The notes under the pieces were generated by a model. That model was not told where the DNA came from. It saw only the letters and a list, made by a program, of their open reading frames with translations, and ran no database searches. DNA of 64,000 nt from contig OY970823.1 of assembly GCA_963853835.1 (NCBI GenBank), positions 60,397,845 to 60,461,844 on the forward strand. The letters are read 5' to 3'. The DNA is from Calendula officinalis. Its lineage: Eukaryota > Streptophyta > Magnoliopsida > Asterales > Asteraceae. The position numbers and the translations under genes are program-made. This document shows, in pieces, positions 34,805 to 47,687 of the stretch; the stretch's first letter is position 1; each line of letters starts with the position of its first letter.

Positions 34805-36295
34805 TTAGTTACCAAACTGTTGTACAATTTGTTTCTCTTTACAGACAACAAAACAGATCTGTGTTCAAAGTTGCGATTCAAGAAGTCAAATTTAACAATA
34901 GATGACACGAGCTGTAATAAGATTTGACTACTTGTTGTATCATGGTTTCATCGTGGAATTAAAAATTAGGGTTTAAATGTAATCTCCTAAAATAGAAATG
35001 GTAAAATCGGTGGTTCTCCCCAAGTTCCAGTTTATATCCATGATGTATGACAAATAATCATTTTCATAATTATTTTCAAATTTTACTTTTATCATTAGTA
35101 AAACCATATTCACCACAACATTTGGAAGGGTAAAACCCGATTTCGACGTAAACATCACAATTATTTGTGTAAAACATTTGGAAGGGAAAAAAATAATTAT
35201 TTAAACACTTCTGAGTATTTCAAATATTTTTCAATATTCAATAACTTACAAAACACTATATGAATCTGATTTTTGAAATTTCGCATACTCGAATTTTGGA
35301 TGTATTATTGAACACTTCTATGTAGGTTAATTTGTAGCTCTAAAAGGTATGAAATTAAAACCATCATTTCTATTTTTTCTCATTCGGTAAATACACAACA
35401 TAAGACGTACTAATTGGAATTAAAACTATCATTCTTATTGAAAGTTTTATTTAATAGTTGTAAGAAAGATTTCATCAATGTATAATAAATTCATTAATAT
35501 TAAAGGAATTATTTGTTCAAATTATGTTTTTCAATGTTATATTTTTAAAGAATGAATTCGATAAAGTCTTTAATTAATCATGATAAGAAATTAATTAAAA
35601 TTATTTTGCTGTCATGTTCAAGTGTTCAACTATTTAATTATGATGACTAATTTTGTCATGTAATCGTGTTATCTATGTACTTCTATTAGATAACAAATTA
35701 GTGGGCTATAGGTCTCTAGCATGGGCCCAAAAACAAAGCTCTTGTTTTTTTTATTTCAGATTCAGAATAGGTTATAAATAATAAAAAACTCCATTATTAA
35801 CATAAACATATTCTGTCTATCAAAATTTTAAGAAGATACGTTAAACTCTAGATTGTGAAATTTTGTTTCTAGAAACAAAAAAATTAGAACCAGACAGTAA
35901 CCATAAAAATTGAAACTGAGAAAATGAAAACTAAAAAAAGAATACTCACCATTATATTATGCAATCATTTATATTTGTCGACTTCTAATGAAACTAAGAA
36001 AATTAATTGTCAATTTATGACAATCGATAATTTATTAGAAAAGGTTAATAATCTCCCTTGATGTGAATAGTGTTAATATAAAAAATTTGATTGAACTAAA
36101 AGTTAGTTCATATAATTATTAGAAAAAAAATATAATTACATAGCATTATTTTTAGATTGTAATTAAATAAAGATAAATAATTTGACTATGTTTTCTCTAC
36201 CTGCCATTTTTTTATCAGAATTGTTTGTAGTCTTATTGTCTTAGAGTATAACCATGTAGTTGATGTATTGTCTTAGAGTATAACCATGTAGTTGA
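34805..36295. other. AT-rich intergenic spacer
   Basis: No ORF above noise. A 31-bp direct tandem duplication (TTGTCTTAGAGTATAACCAT... repeated) lies at about 36236-36298, directly against the outer LTR. Confidence 0.5.
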
Positions 36296-37411
36296 TGTAA
36301 CACCGCAAAATCAAGCCTTTTTTTTTAAATACAAAATACGGAAGCGTTAACGTCCATCCATACGATCATTACAACATTTATAAACACTAAATATATTTTA
36401 GTACAAAACGACTAAGTAGGTTTTTAAACCAACGGTGTTACTTAATTACACGTGGCTCGACCCGTTTACAAAAGAAGAATACGGTCAAACTTCCCAAAAA
36501 CTCGACTCATATAATTCCAAGCCTACCAACCTGAAAAGAGTCAACGAGGGGGAGGGATTACCAGAAAGTTAAGTGAGTGAAAGCATAACACAATAAATTG
36601 TATATTCACAATAGTCACAATGCAACAATTATCTCACTTATGAGAGGACCGACATGTAACATCCTAAAATCGGCCTAGTTGTTTTAGGTATTTAATGATA
36701 TTTGATAAATATATATATTTGATCTTATGTGGAATAAATTGATTAAGTGTTAAATGAATTGTTTGACTTTTTGTCCTTTTGTGATATTTTAATCAAGGGA
36801 TTAAAATATCCCTTTTTTCTGAAATGTGTAAATGAAAATGTGATTTTTATATCTTTAGATTCCTTGTCGGATCTCGTTTCCAGAAATGCTTTCGTTTTTA
36901 AAATTGGAGTCCGTTTGGTATTTTAAATAAATTAACTACGAACGGGACTTTTCAGATTGTATTGTTTAAAAATAGAAAAAAAATCATGTGGGCCCCCTCT
37001 CTTAGTGTGTTCGGCAGCCATATGGGAGGGGATTGGCACCCACTTTTTCCTTGTCTTATCCATCCTCCATACTCTCTCTTTTCTCCCTCTTTTAATTTCT
37101 TTTAGACTTTTATAATTCAAAACCCTTTAAAACCTTCAAGTGTTCTTGAGGTTTTATGAAGATCACGAGCTTGTTTCTTGGCCAATCTTTAATCCGAACA
37201 CGTTTTTGAGTAGCTATTGAGGTAAGCTTCAACCTATATGTGTTCGTTTTCGATTTCATGATAGTTGATAAATTAGGGTTTATGTGTTCTTGAGATTTGG
37301 TTGGTGATTATGGTGTTAAATGATATGTTAAGTGTTTATACAAAGTTTGACATGTTTTGTTGTATGGGTACAAGTATTTTAGCACAAGGTGCAACCTTTT
37401 TAGCAAAATGT

Positions 37412-37457
37412 ACACACACATGTGTGTGTGTGTGTGTGGCGGTGTGTGTGTGTGTGT
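37412..37457 (+). repeat. (GT)n microsatellite
   Basis: TG dinucleotide run, interrupted by GGCGG, preceded by a short CA run (TACACACACA). Confidence 0.95.
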
Positions 37458-38573
37458 TTCAATTGTGTGGTTTTGGATTATGCTTCTAACTAGACTTAAT
37501 ATGGGTTTTAATGTTAATGTAGGTTAAATTAACATGTAGGAAGTGTTAACCTTGTAGAATTGGGTAACTAGTTATGACTTGGTAGTGAGATTGTGATTTA
37601 TGGAATTTATGTCTAGTTATGTTAAATGACATGTTGAATATGTTAGTTGTGATTATAATCAACTATTGTGTTAATTGATAAAAGTTGTGATAGTGTGAGT
37701 CAAAATTGTTAGTTAAAGAGCTAATTGGTATTTTATGTTTAAATTGTAAACTAGTTGTTATATTGGTGTAAACTGTCATTTAGGTGTTGTATGACTATTA
37801 TTACTAGAAAGGTTAAATTAACATGCTAGAAATGTTATTTAATGATTTGTGTCAAGTTTGGTGAGATTTGATAAAAATGCTAGTTTTATAGTGTTTGGAT
37901 AATTTATGTTAAATTATGAACTAGTAAGTGGTATGTATGTGATTTTGTATAAAAGATAGAATTTGGTCGTTGAAATGACTAGTTAATTAGGAATTGTTAA
38001 ATGGTATAATTATAGCAATTAAGGTTGTGTTTGGAAGTGTTAAAGTTAAATATGTGGTTTGACCCGTTTGGGCCAATTAGTAGTAAAATGACTAAGACAC
38101 TTGAATTGCGAAAGTATAAGTATTTGGTCGGGTTTGTGTGATTAGAAATGTTATTGATAACAATTGGTAAATTGTAAGTTGATGATGTGATTATAGTGGT
38201 AGGATGTATTATCGTTTAATAATCCGGTTTGACCCGTTTGAATGAAAGATTTGCAAACGGATTATTTGACTTGTTGTGTAAGTGTAGATGGTCATGACAT
38301 GTTCATATGATGGTTTAAGTGTTTGGCTATCTAGTTAGTGCAACTGTTAGTGTTAAATGTACATTTAACATTGTTTTTAATTTGGTGGAATTATATACTA
38401 ATTCGGTATTCCTTTGGTGTACAGGAATCGGGATCGTGACTCAGAAACATTAGACCTCTGAGTTCGACAAGTGGAAGTAACGGTGAGTGGATTTAACCTC
38501 CAACTTGTGTTCGGTTACAATTGGTTCGGTATATGCATACTTGGTAAAAATACAGGAAATTACCAGACGTGGG

Positions 38574-38703
38574 GAGTTCGCGTCGCGAACTCCCGTTCCC
38601 GATCGTGAAGTAGCTCCAGCGAAGTTGTTGATTTACCGCGAAGAGTTCACGATCAGAGTTCACGTCGCGAACTCTAGTTCGCGATCGTGAACTAGAGTTC
38701 GCG
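38574..38703. repeat. GC-rich palindrome cluster inside the LTR
   Basis: GAGTTCGCG-T-CGCGAACTC at about 38576-38594 is a near-continuous palindrome. The arms CGCGAACTCTAGTTC (38666-38680) and GAACTAGAGTTCGCG (38689-38703) are a perfect 15-bp inverted repeat around an 8-nt spacer. Several further TTCGCGA and TTCACGA half-sites lie between. Confidence 0.9.
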
Positions 38704-39042
38704 ATTGGGAACTCTGCCGTGACGTTTTTCGCGGTGTTTTTCGTAGCTAGTCTACTCGTTATGTATGCCTAGTGTTAGGGAATACCATACATGACCATGT
38801 GCACATAGGTGAAGAGACTTGGCTCGATTGGTAGCAACAACTCGGTTTGATTGGTAACCGAGGTTTGAGAAGTCAGTGCGCTGGGCATCAGGTATCGACT
38901 AAAGGGTATCCGACCTTACCTGTATTTGTTGCATGGTCAAGGGGAGGGAGTTGCCCGGGTGTTGGATACGAAACGCTATCGGTTACCGTGGTTTGGCCGA
39001 CCATGGTTTAAGGCTCCGGCAGGACCCCGATCTTCTCGAACG

Positions 39043-39163
39043 AACCGGAGATGTTTTATAACTTCCGTGTTCCAGTGATTCCCCAACCGGAGATGTTTTA
39101 TAACTTCCGTGTTCCAGTGATTCCCCAACCGGAGATGTTTTATAACTTCCGTGTTTTAGTGAA
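39043..39163 (+). repeat. 42-bp tandem repeat, ~2.9 units
   Basis: Unit begins AACCGGAGATGTTTTATAAC and repeats from 39043, 39085 and 39127; the third unit diverges near its end. It produces a 14-residue repeat (MFYNFRVPVIPQPE) in one frame, which I regard as incidental. Confidence 0.9.
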
Positions 39164-40369
39164 CAGTGATACGTGGTTAGGTAGCTTTCAGATAGTAGAG
39201 ATGTCTATGCTAGCTTGTTGGGCTTTACAGAATTTGTAGATTATATTCATTCACTTAGCTTTGTGCTAATCCCTCCCTCGTTGAATCTTTTCAGGTGATC
39301 GGTGCTTTGGACGGGATGATTGACCGAGCTCAGTTGATATGTTTTAAAAAAAATGAGTCATGTCGTTTAAGTGACACCGTTAATGTATTGTTTAAGAAAT
39401 GTTTATTTGGAAGCTTATTGTGGGACCTTGTTTGTAAACTAAACTAAACTGACCTAGAGAATAACCTAATCGCCTTCGGGCATTTAAAAAAAAAGGCTTT
39501 CTAAATTTTGCGGTGTTACACGACACTTCTGTCGAAGTTGCAACCACTGTTGGCCTAATAAGGTTTTCCAATAGCCCTTTACTACTTGGCCCGATAAAGT
39601 CTCTTCAAATGCCAAACATGCATCCAAGGTCTAATTATCGTCAACCAATAGTAAATGAAAGCCCATCTCCTAACACACCAGGTTGACTCTCACTCAGCCC
39701 CTAACACACCAGGCTGACATTCACTCATAATTATGTACACATATCGATCAATTAACACACAAATATCAGACAACAGATATCCTGCATTTTAACTATTACC
39801 AAATACCACAATACTAACCCTTACATTTGCAACCTAACCATTGCAATTTACACAATATAAAGATTATAAATCCACTCACCTTTGCACTGCAAGATTGTCC
39901 TAGCTTAGTTGTCTAATGTCACTAAGTCTTCTACTTTCCTCAAAACCTACTCCAAAATGAGTTTAGAATTTAGATTGACCAAGAAACGAATCTTAGATCT
40001 TTAAAAGACACCAATAACAAGCAAGAAGATGAAGATGGTTTTTAGAGAGAAGTTAGAGAGAGAAGGGCACATGCAATCTTATTGTGTGTGTTGTATGTGT
40101 CGATGTGTAGAAGAGAATGAGGTTTTGACACCTCCTTCAAACGTGGAACAAGGGCAAAAACAACAGGTGCACATTTCATTTAATAATAGTGACAAAAAAG
40201 TATCCGGTTCGCATTTTATTTATTTAAAATACCAAACGGACTCCATTTTTTAAAACGGATGTATTTTCGGAATCATAATTCAAAAGAGAATCTAAAATTT
40301 TAAAAATCATATAATCATTTAATAATACTTTAAGGCCAAAACTACTAGACTAAGTTTCAGGATGTTATA

Positions 40370-41280
40370 GTCCATGTCTTTGTATTTTCTATATTTGTAT
40401 TTCAACAAGAATTGTGGGGTGGGGCCTGCACGTTGTTGCGGGTCATAAAAGGTAAAAAAATTTCATTAAGATTGATATTCGCTTTTGGTTAGATTTAATT
40501 TTCTTTGCAAAAAAAACGAATAAGCTATTTTTAATGAGGTAGTATAAAAGCTTATGATCACATATTTTTTTGACAAAGTAAGATTATAAAAAACTTGCTT
40601 ATCGAGATATCTTGTGTTACAATGTATATATATTGTATAGATTGAAAAATAGCAATTTACATAGTTTTTAATCACAAATCAAATTTATTAAGTTGACTTC
40701 TAAAGAGAAAATGTATTATTCTTATGTCCGCTTGATATATGTATTAATGTATTAAAAATTACTCCATGGACTATATTATATTTTCTTTTCTTGATGAAAC
40801 ATTTTCTTTATCCAACATAAAATAATTAAAAAAATAAGAAAAGTATTCATATCTCTACCAATATTAAATTTAGTATTAAGAACGTAAAAATTTAAAGTTT
40901 AGCGTGAAAGTATAGTGGGTTGAAAATATAATATATAAAAGCTAAAAGTGTTGTGTGGTCATTTCTCAAAGTTCAAAGGGGTATTGTGTAAATTTGTAAA
41001 ACCATAGATACAAAATTAAGACGTCAAGTAGTAGAAAACTTCGAGAATGGGTTTGCCACTGACTTCTACCTATCCTCTTTTGTTTATTCAAAAAATTAGG
41101 TTCTGACCCGTGAGAAATCACGAGTTGTCGTAATTTTACTGAAAGAAATTATTATTATTGTAAAGTTACAAAAATAATTTGTTAATTGTATATTGATTAC
41201 GTTTAAGATAAGAAGACATATAATAGATTTTAGTAATCAAGTTTACCCATTATATAAACATAAGTCAATATAATAATCAT
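40370..41280. other. AT-rich spacer, no gene seen
   Basis: No supported ORF. About 41095-41125 (AGGTTCTGACCCGTGAGAAA then TCACGAGT) resembles a Helitron 3' hairpin read in reverse; no partner end found. Confidence 0.4.
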
Positions 41281-41422
41281 AACATCAATTAATGAAACAC
41301 GAGGCTTGAAGCCCAGTGGTATTGGTGTATATGGTATTGTCCGTGGAGCTAAAGGTCACGAGTTCAAACCCTAATAAGGACAAGTGAAGTAGATTAGGTG
41401 ACGTTAAAAAAACATCAATTAA
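41281..41422 (+). mobile_element. tRNA-derived SINE with perfect target-site duplication
   Basis: Body about 41293-41410: GAGGCTTGAAGCCCAGTGG as the A-box region, GTCACGAGTTCAAACCC as the B box, then a short A-rich tail. The 12-mer AACATCAATTAA flanks it exactly at 41281-41292 and 41411-41422, evidence of LINE-machinery insertion. Confidence 0.85.
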
Positions 41423-42497
41423 AGAAAAGTGATATTAACATAAAACCAAATACTACGCACATTATATAATCAAAACTTTCTTAAATACAACATTTTACGT
41501 TTTAAGATAGATTTCTAGCTACTCTTATATTTCTACTTTCTTAAGGATCAATCTTGTGAATAGAATATGATAGTTAAATATCCAAACACCAAATAAATAT
41601 AAAAATAATAATATTGGTTAGTGATGTTAATCATAACAAATGAAAAACAATTGGATAGTGAAATAAAGTATAAAAAAAAAGTTTTCAGGTAAAATGATGA
41701 GGATTTAAGAAAATTTAACATCAAGCTTAAATAAGCTACTTTGAATCATTTTATCTTAATAACCTACTTCAAAAGTGTTAAAACACGTCAATAGTAATTA
41801 ATTCATTTTATCTTAACTATAGGGCTAATTTAGAATATGGACTATAATTTGCACGGCTTCAACAATTTATTTTAGATAAAAAAAAATTGTTGTCTATTTC
41901 GCCCCAATAATATATATTGATGTACGCTTAACCAATTAAAAATATGTACACTCTGATGTGATTACACCAATAAAAGGCTCACTCGTACTCGTATTGACTT
42001 AAATATAAAAATAAAGAAAATCCAAAAAATATAAAATTGTGTTTTGAATTCTACCAAAGAAACAAATATTTCATATAAGTGTGGAAAATTCTGACCCGAC
42101 ACAAAACCCAATCTGAAACCGACACGAGAATAAACAGGTTTTGGCTGAGGTAAAAAAGTTTTGGGTCAGTCTTGGATCGACTAAACGGACCCGTTTATTA
42201 AATGTGCTAGGTTCGGGTCAATAATAATTTAAATGGGTCGACCCGCCTACCTGTTAACTATTAAAATAAAATTTATAATTAGTTTATTGTTTATTAGTTC
42301 AAACGTAACTGATAGTTAGATAAAACTAAAAGAGATACTTAATAATTTGGTGTTTTATAATCTTGTTATGAATTTATGGAATAACAACTTGTTTGACCAG
42401 TTTGAACCACTTTACCTCTTTGACTTGCTAACATGTTTAACCAATTTAATTAAATGAGTTATATGGGTCAGGTTTGGATTGAGGGTAACAGGGTTGA

Positions 42498-44160
42498 GAT
42501 GTCTAACCCGTTTATATAAACATGTCATCTTTTGGTTGAACGTTTCTGAGCCGCCAACCTGCGAACCGGAACCTACCTAAATTGTCACCCCTAATTTCAT
42601 ACACAACTCAGAGTTGACTAAAGTTAAAGTAAAAAAGAATAGCATGTACACTATGATGTACCAAAGGGTTTTTTGCCTACCAGTATGGTGTATGACTCGC
42701 AACCTTGAGGTCTGGAGTTCGAATCCCGTCATGGACATATGTGATAATTAAGAGTATATTAGATTTTCCGTTTAAAAAAAAGCACCCTATGATGTGATTA
42801 CTACAATAAAATTCTCACTATTAACTAAAAAAAGAAAAAAATCATAACAAATCATAAAGAACCATAAAAGATATAAAATTATGTTTTGATTATACCAAAG
42901 TCAAAAAAATTCGATGTCTAACCCGTTTATATAAAAATGTCAATTTTTGGTTGAACGTTTCTGACCTGCCAACCTGCGAACCGGAACCCTACCTAAATTG
43001 TCATCCCTAATTTCATACACAAAGCAGAGTTGACTAAAGTTAAAGTAAAAAAGAATAACATGTACCCTATGATGTACCAAAGGGTTTTTGCCTAGCGTTA
43101 TGGTGCATGACTCTCAACCTTGAGGTCTGGAGTTCGAGTCCCGTCGTGAACATATGTGGTAATTAGAAGTAGATTAGATTTGTCGTTTAAAAAAAAATAC
43201 CCTGTGATGTGATTACTACAACATAAGTCTCACTATTGACTAAAAAAAGAAAAAAATCATAACAAATCATAAAGAACCATAAAAGATATAAAATTATGTT
43301 TTGATTATACCAAAGTCAAAAAATTTCGATGTCTAACTCGTTTATATAAAAATGTCGATTTTTGGTTAAACGTTTCTGACCCGCCAACCTGCGAACCGGA
43401 ACCCTACCTAAATTGTCATCCCTAATTTCATACACAAAGCAGAGTTGACTAAAGTTAAAGTAATAAAGAATAGCATGTACCCTATGATGTACCAAAGGGT
43501 TTTTTGCCTAGCGTTATGGTGTATGACTCTCAACCTTGAGGTCTGGAGTTCGAGTCTCGTCGTGAACATATGTGGTAATTAGGAGTAGATTAGATTTGTC
43601 GTTTAAAAAAAAATACCCTATGATGTGATTACTACAACGCAAGTCTCACTATTGACTAAAAAAAGAAAAAAATCATAACAAATCATAAAGAACCATAAAA
43701 GATATAAAATTATGTTTTGATTATACCAAAGTCAAAAAATTTCGATGTCTAACCCGTTTATATAAACATGTCGATTTTTGGTTGAACGTTTCTGACCCGC
43801 CAGCCTGCGAACTGGAACCCTACCCAAATTGTCACCCCTAATTTCATACACAAATCAGAGTTGACTAAAGTTAAAGTAAAAAAGAATAGCATGTACCCTA
43901 TGATGTACCAAAGGGTTTTTTGTCTAGCGTTATGCTGCATGACTCTCAACCTTGAGGTCTGGAGTTCGAGTCTCATCGTGGACATAGGTGGTAATTAGGA
44001 GTAGATTAGATTTGTTGTTTAAAAAAAAACCCCTATGATGTGATTACTACAACATAATTCTCACTATTGACTAAAAAAGGAAAAAAAAATCATAACAAAT
44101 CATAAAAAAACATAACAGATATAAAATTATATTTTGATTATACCAAAGTCAAAAAAATTC
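42498..44160 (+). repeat. Four-copy tandem array of a ~415-bp SINE-containing unit
   Basis: Units start at 42498, 42913, 43328 and 43744 with GATGTCTAAC(C/T)CGTTTATAT and end near GATTATACCAAAGTCAAA. Each unit carries a tRNA-like promoter block (CTTGAGGTCTGGAGTTCGA as B box, preceded by TTTTTTGCCTAGCGTTATGG). Copies 2 and 3 are most alike. A degenerate relative of the tRNA-like block is at about 44610-44700. Confidence 0.9.
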
Positions 44161-45632
44161 GGAAGGTTTGTTATTGATGATATACACTGTTTAATCAAAA
44201 AATATTAAATTATATTTATTTAGTTGTAGCGATAAATCTATAAGATGTCTATCGAGGAATTGCCATGTGGCACATTGTGACTCTAAAGACGCCATGTGGC
44301 CACATAGGCTTTGATTTATTATAGTAGTTGATTGATTATGCGCATGTTAGCAAACTTGTTACTGTTTATAGTGCTTTTTAGTGGTATGGGTATTGTATAC
44401 AAGTATACAATATACAATACAATGAAATAATTAAAAATATTATTCTGCTTACACTGTTGCTGCATACTTGCAGATAAAATATTAATAACATCCTTAAAAA
44501 AAACACGACCACGAATTAGTTGAGAAATAATATACGTACATCTTGTGTTGCGTAAGCAAATTATTGATTGGGTGTATAGTTTAACCGCCATAATGGAACA
44601 AGTGTATGACACACCAAAGGACATTTGGCCTATATGTATTGTATGTTGCCTCTTATACTTGTAGATTATGGTCAGCAGTTCAAATCTTATTGTGAACATA
44701 TTGGTATTCAAAGTAAGATAATATTTTCTGTAAAAAAAAGTGTCTCAGCAAACCTGAACGTCGTGATAGCTGGATGTTTGTTTTGAAAATAATCAAGTAA
44801 TATTGAATCATCATAATTAAATAATCAGATGTGATAAAAGAAGTTGTAGAAATTAATGTTTATGCCATTCAAGTTATAGTAATCAAATAAATGATGAAGT
44901 GTTTAATTAGTAAATTCAAATTATTTAATAAATTATAAAATCAATTCAAAGTTTGATTAGTCGAAAATATCATCTCTAATCCTAATCAAAACTTATTGTG
45001 GTGTTGTTTTGTTGGGAAAGGTGTTGTCAAATTGGGTACCACAACTTTTTAAAGGTGGCCTACAAAAACCGTGATAAGCGATCATGGTGGCACGCCAGCC
45101 GCCAGGTGCTCAACCACAACATTGTCCCTGTGACCTTGTTTCTTTTACATACTTTTCAAACCTAACTATTTCACACAATATTAATAAAAAAAAATTAATA
45201 TTATATTTAACCATACAGTGACAATCTAATGCCAAGGGTTCACGAATGATTTACTAAAGGTCAAGAGTTATATCCCTCCATATGTAAACAATTATCAGAT
45301 AGTTTGGACTGAACAACCCCTAACATCTTAACCCGAGCCGAATAACTAAACTTAATTTGGCTTCCCTTAAATATGAAAATCGGATGAGCATTGATCGAGC
45401 TTAGGAAAATCTTATTTGGAGCTTCTGTTCTACCGATCAACTTTTACATGTACCCTCGTTTTATCTTCTGGCGATTTTTTGTGACTTTTTGTCTAAACAT
45501 AAATCAAGATTCAAGAATAAATATCATAGGTGAAGAAAGGGGTAGTTTGATTATTTTATTGAACAAAGGACCCAGAGATATGCATCAAATGGGGTACAAT
45601 ATCCTTTAAAATGTACAAAATATATGATTATT

Positions 45633-45633
<1 letters not shown>
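44161..45633. other. Intergenic spacer with repeat debris
   Basis: About 44600-44705 is a decayed SINE-like block (GGTCAGCAGTTCAAATCTT). About 44990-45125 is probably an old MITE (TTGTGGTGTTG.. against CAACCACAAC). No gene. Confidence 0.4.
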
Positions 45634-45665
<32 letters not shown>

Positions 45666-45710
45666 TTATTATTATCATTATTGTTATTATTATTATTATT
45701 ATTATTATAA
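45634..45710. repeat. (TAA)n/(TTA)n microsatellite hairpin
   Basis: A TAA run followed directly by a TTA run with one TCA/TGT interruption; the two halves are self-complementary. Confidence 0.95.
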
Positions 45711-45963
45711 GCTTCAATTCATTTATTACAAGAAAATACATTTATTATATTACGTAGTACCTTCCTAAAAGGCAGGTACGATTTTGAAGAATTGATTGAA
45801 CATGAGATAGTGGTCATGCGGAAGTCTGGATAGGGATTCAATCCACATCATCTCTATATAATACTAAAATATTTGATACATATTTTTAAAAATATTGCTC
45901 GAGTTCCTGGTTACTGCGAGAAATAAATTGATATTCAACACCATCTTTTTTTCGGTTGTGGTA

Positions 45964-46746
45964 TACAAGAAGAGCTACAATTTATGGTCTCTTCTTGGAT
46001 AAGCCTAAATGTAATTATATTCTCAGAAATTATATTTATGTCTTAGTTATGCACCTACCTACTTGATCAAGATACATATTAAAAGAATAATATGGGAAAA
46101 TAGAATTAGTAGATAATATATGTTATCTAGTAAATGTATAACATATGCACAAATAGAAAGAATCAATATAATTTTTCTATTGTCCTGGACTTGGACTTGA
46201 AAGTGATAAACTTGCCAAAACTCTTTATTCTCTCTTTGTTGCATCATAATTATGTTGACTTTGTTTACATGACTAATAAGTATCAATTATTATTATTATT
46301 ATTATTTATTATTATTATTTGAGTTTGGAATATGATGCAAACATAAGGAACTCGTTATGTTACAAGAAGAGCTACAATTTATGGTCTCTTCTTGGATAAG
46401 CCTAAATGTAATTATATTCTGAAAAATTATATTTATATCTTAGTTATGCACCTACCTACTTGATCAAGATACATATTAAAAGAATAATATGGGAAAATAA
46501 AATTAGTAGATAATATATGTTATCTTGCAGCGAATGTATAACATATGCACAAATAGAAAGAATCAATACAATTTTTCTATTGTCCTGGACTTGGACTTAA
46601 AAGTGATAAACTTGCCAAAACTCTTTATTCTCTCTTTGTTGCATCATAATTATGTTGACTTTGTTTACATGACTAATAAGTATCAACTAATAGGAGTATT
46701 ATTATTTGAGTTTGGAATATGATGCAAACATAAGGAACTCGTTACA
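45964..46746 (+). repeat. Tandem duplication of ~397 bp
   Basis: Unit 1 (45964-46360) and unit 2 (46361-46746) both start TACAAGAAGAGCTACAATTT and end near AAACATAAGGAACTCGTTA, with few substitutions; they differ mainly by a TTA microsatellite in unit 1. The small ORFs seen in both are the same chance frame. Confidence 0.9.
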
Positions 46747-47250
46747 AAGGGACTCGAGGTTAGTGACGGACTTAGTACAAGATCTGCAATGTCTCGTGCT
46801 ATTACTAAAAAAAAGTTATATTGTAACTTTTTTTGAATTTATCTGGGTGTGAAAATAATTTTAGCATTGACAAAAAAAGAATATTATTTTACACCATAGT
46901 TTTTATTATATTCACCACAACTATTACTCAGTATATATTTATATAGTTTTTTTTTTTAAAACGGCAAAAAAGGGAACTCAACAAAAGGAGCTTCGACAAG
47001 GCATCACCCCCAAGCAAGAGATCCCGAAAACTAACATTAAAAGCTAGCAAGGAGCTAGACAATAAAGTAGGGGTGTCAAATTTGTACCGAACAAAACCAA
47101 CCAACATGCTACCAACCATACCAATAATAGTTGGTAGCCACTATTTTGGTAGCCAACATGTTTGGTTGGTAGTACCATACCAATCAAGTAATCATGGTAC
47201 GGTAATGGTACAAAAATTTAAATACCACGGTAGTACAGTACCAACCAATA

Positions 47251-47362
<112 letters not shown>

Positions 47363-47526
47363 TATTTAGAAGAATTCGAGAAAGGTAAACTACATGTGTA
47401 TTATTTTTTAATAAAAGTTATGATAACATAACATAAAAACATTCAAGTTACAACTTCTTAGCCAAACCGATCAATATATTACATTTTTGTTATTGTGTTT
47501 GTGTATAATGTTAAGGAAAATGATAA

Positions 47527-47687
47527 TGACAGCCCTAAGGGCTGTCACTAAGACGTCAAGACACGCATAAAAAACTTGTACAATAATCAATAACCGCCAC
47601 TGCATTTTAGGAATCATCACCCACTACTAAAAGTACAAACGATTTATGCACGTAACCACCTCTTATTGACAGCCCTAAGGGCTGTCA
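47527..47687. mobile_element. Palindrome-ended MITE nested in the hAT element
   Basis: The 21-bp near-perfect palindrome TGACAGCCCTAAGGGCTGTC(A) occurs at both ends (47527-47547 and 47667-47687). Short non-coding interior. Confidence 0.65.

Larger units (their letters stand above)
36655..39520 (+). mobile_element. Inner solo LTR, 2866 bp, nested in its own family
   Basis: Begins TGTAACATCCTAAAATCGG and ends TTTTGCGGTGTTACA; ends are TG..CA with a perfect 5-bp duplication CGACA at 36650-36654 and 39521-39525, typical of LTR retrotransposon integration. No second LTR, gag or pol is present, so it is most simply a solo LTR (or a LARD-like derivative). It carries a GT microsatellite, a palindrome cluster and 42-bp tandem repeats (listed separately). 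Confidence 0.75.
36296..40369 (-). mobile_element. Outer solo-LTR-like element, interrupted
   Basis: On minus it starts TATAACATCCTGAAAC (40369) and ends GGTGTTACA (36296), the same terminal signature as the inner element in the opposite orientation. Sequence near 40200-40369 (for example ACCAAACGGACTCCATT) mirrors 36659-36960, and 39526-40050 mirrors about 37000-37240. The inner element (36655-39520, plus its 5-bp duplication) interrupts it, leaving about 1.2 kb of outer element, shorter than the inner copy. No internal retroviral genes. The flanking 5-mers (GTTGA / GTCCA) match poorly. Confidence 0.65.

Noticed and set aside
39043..39163. Regular 42-bp repeats as a CRISPR array
   Set aside because: No repeat/spacer alternation, nuclear plant context; simple tandem repeat in an LTR.
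42700..42760. tRNA gene in the 415-bp repeat
   Set aside because: A B box is present, but no cloverleaf or acceptor-stem pairing was found; it is a SINE head, repeated four times.
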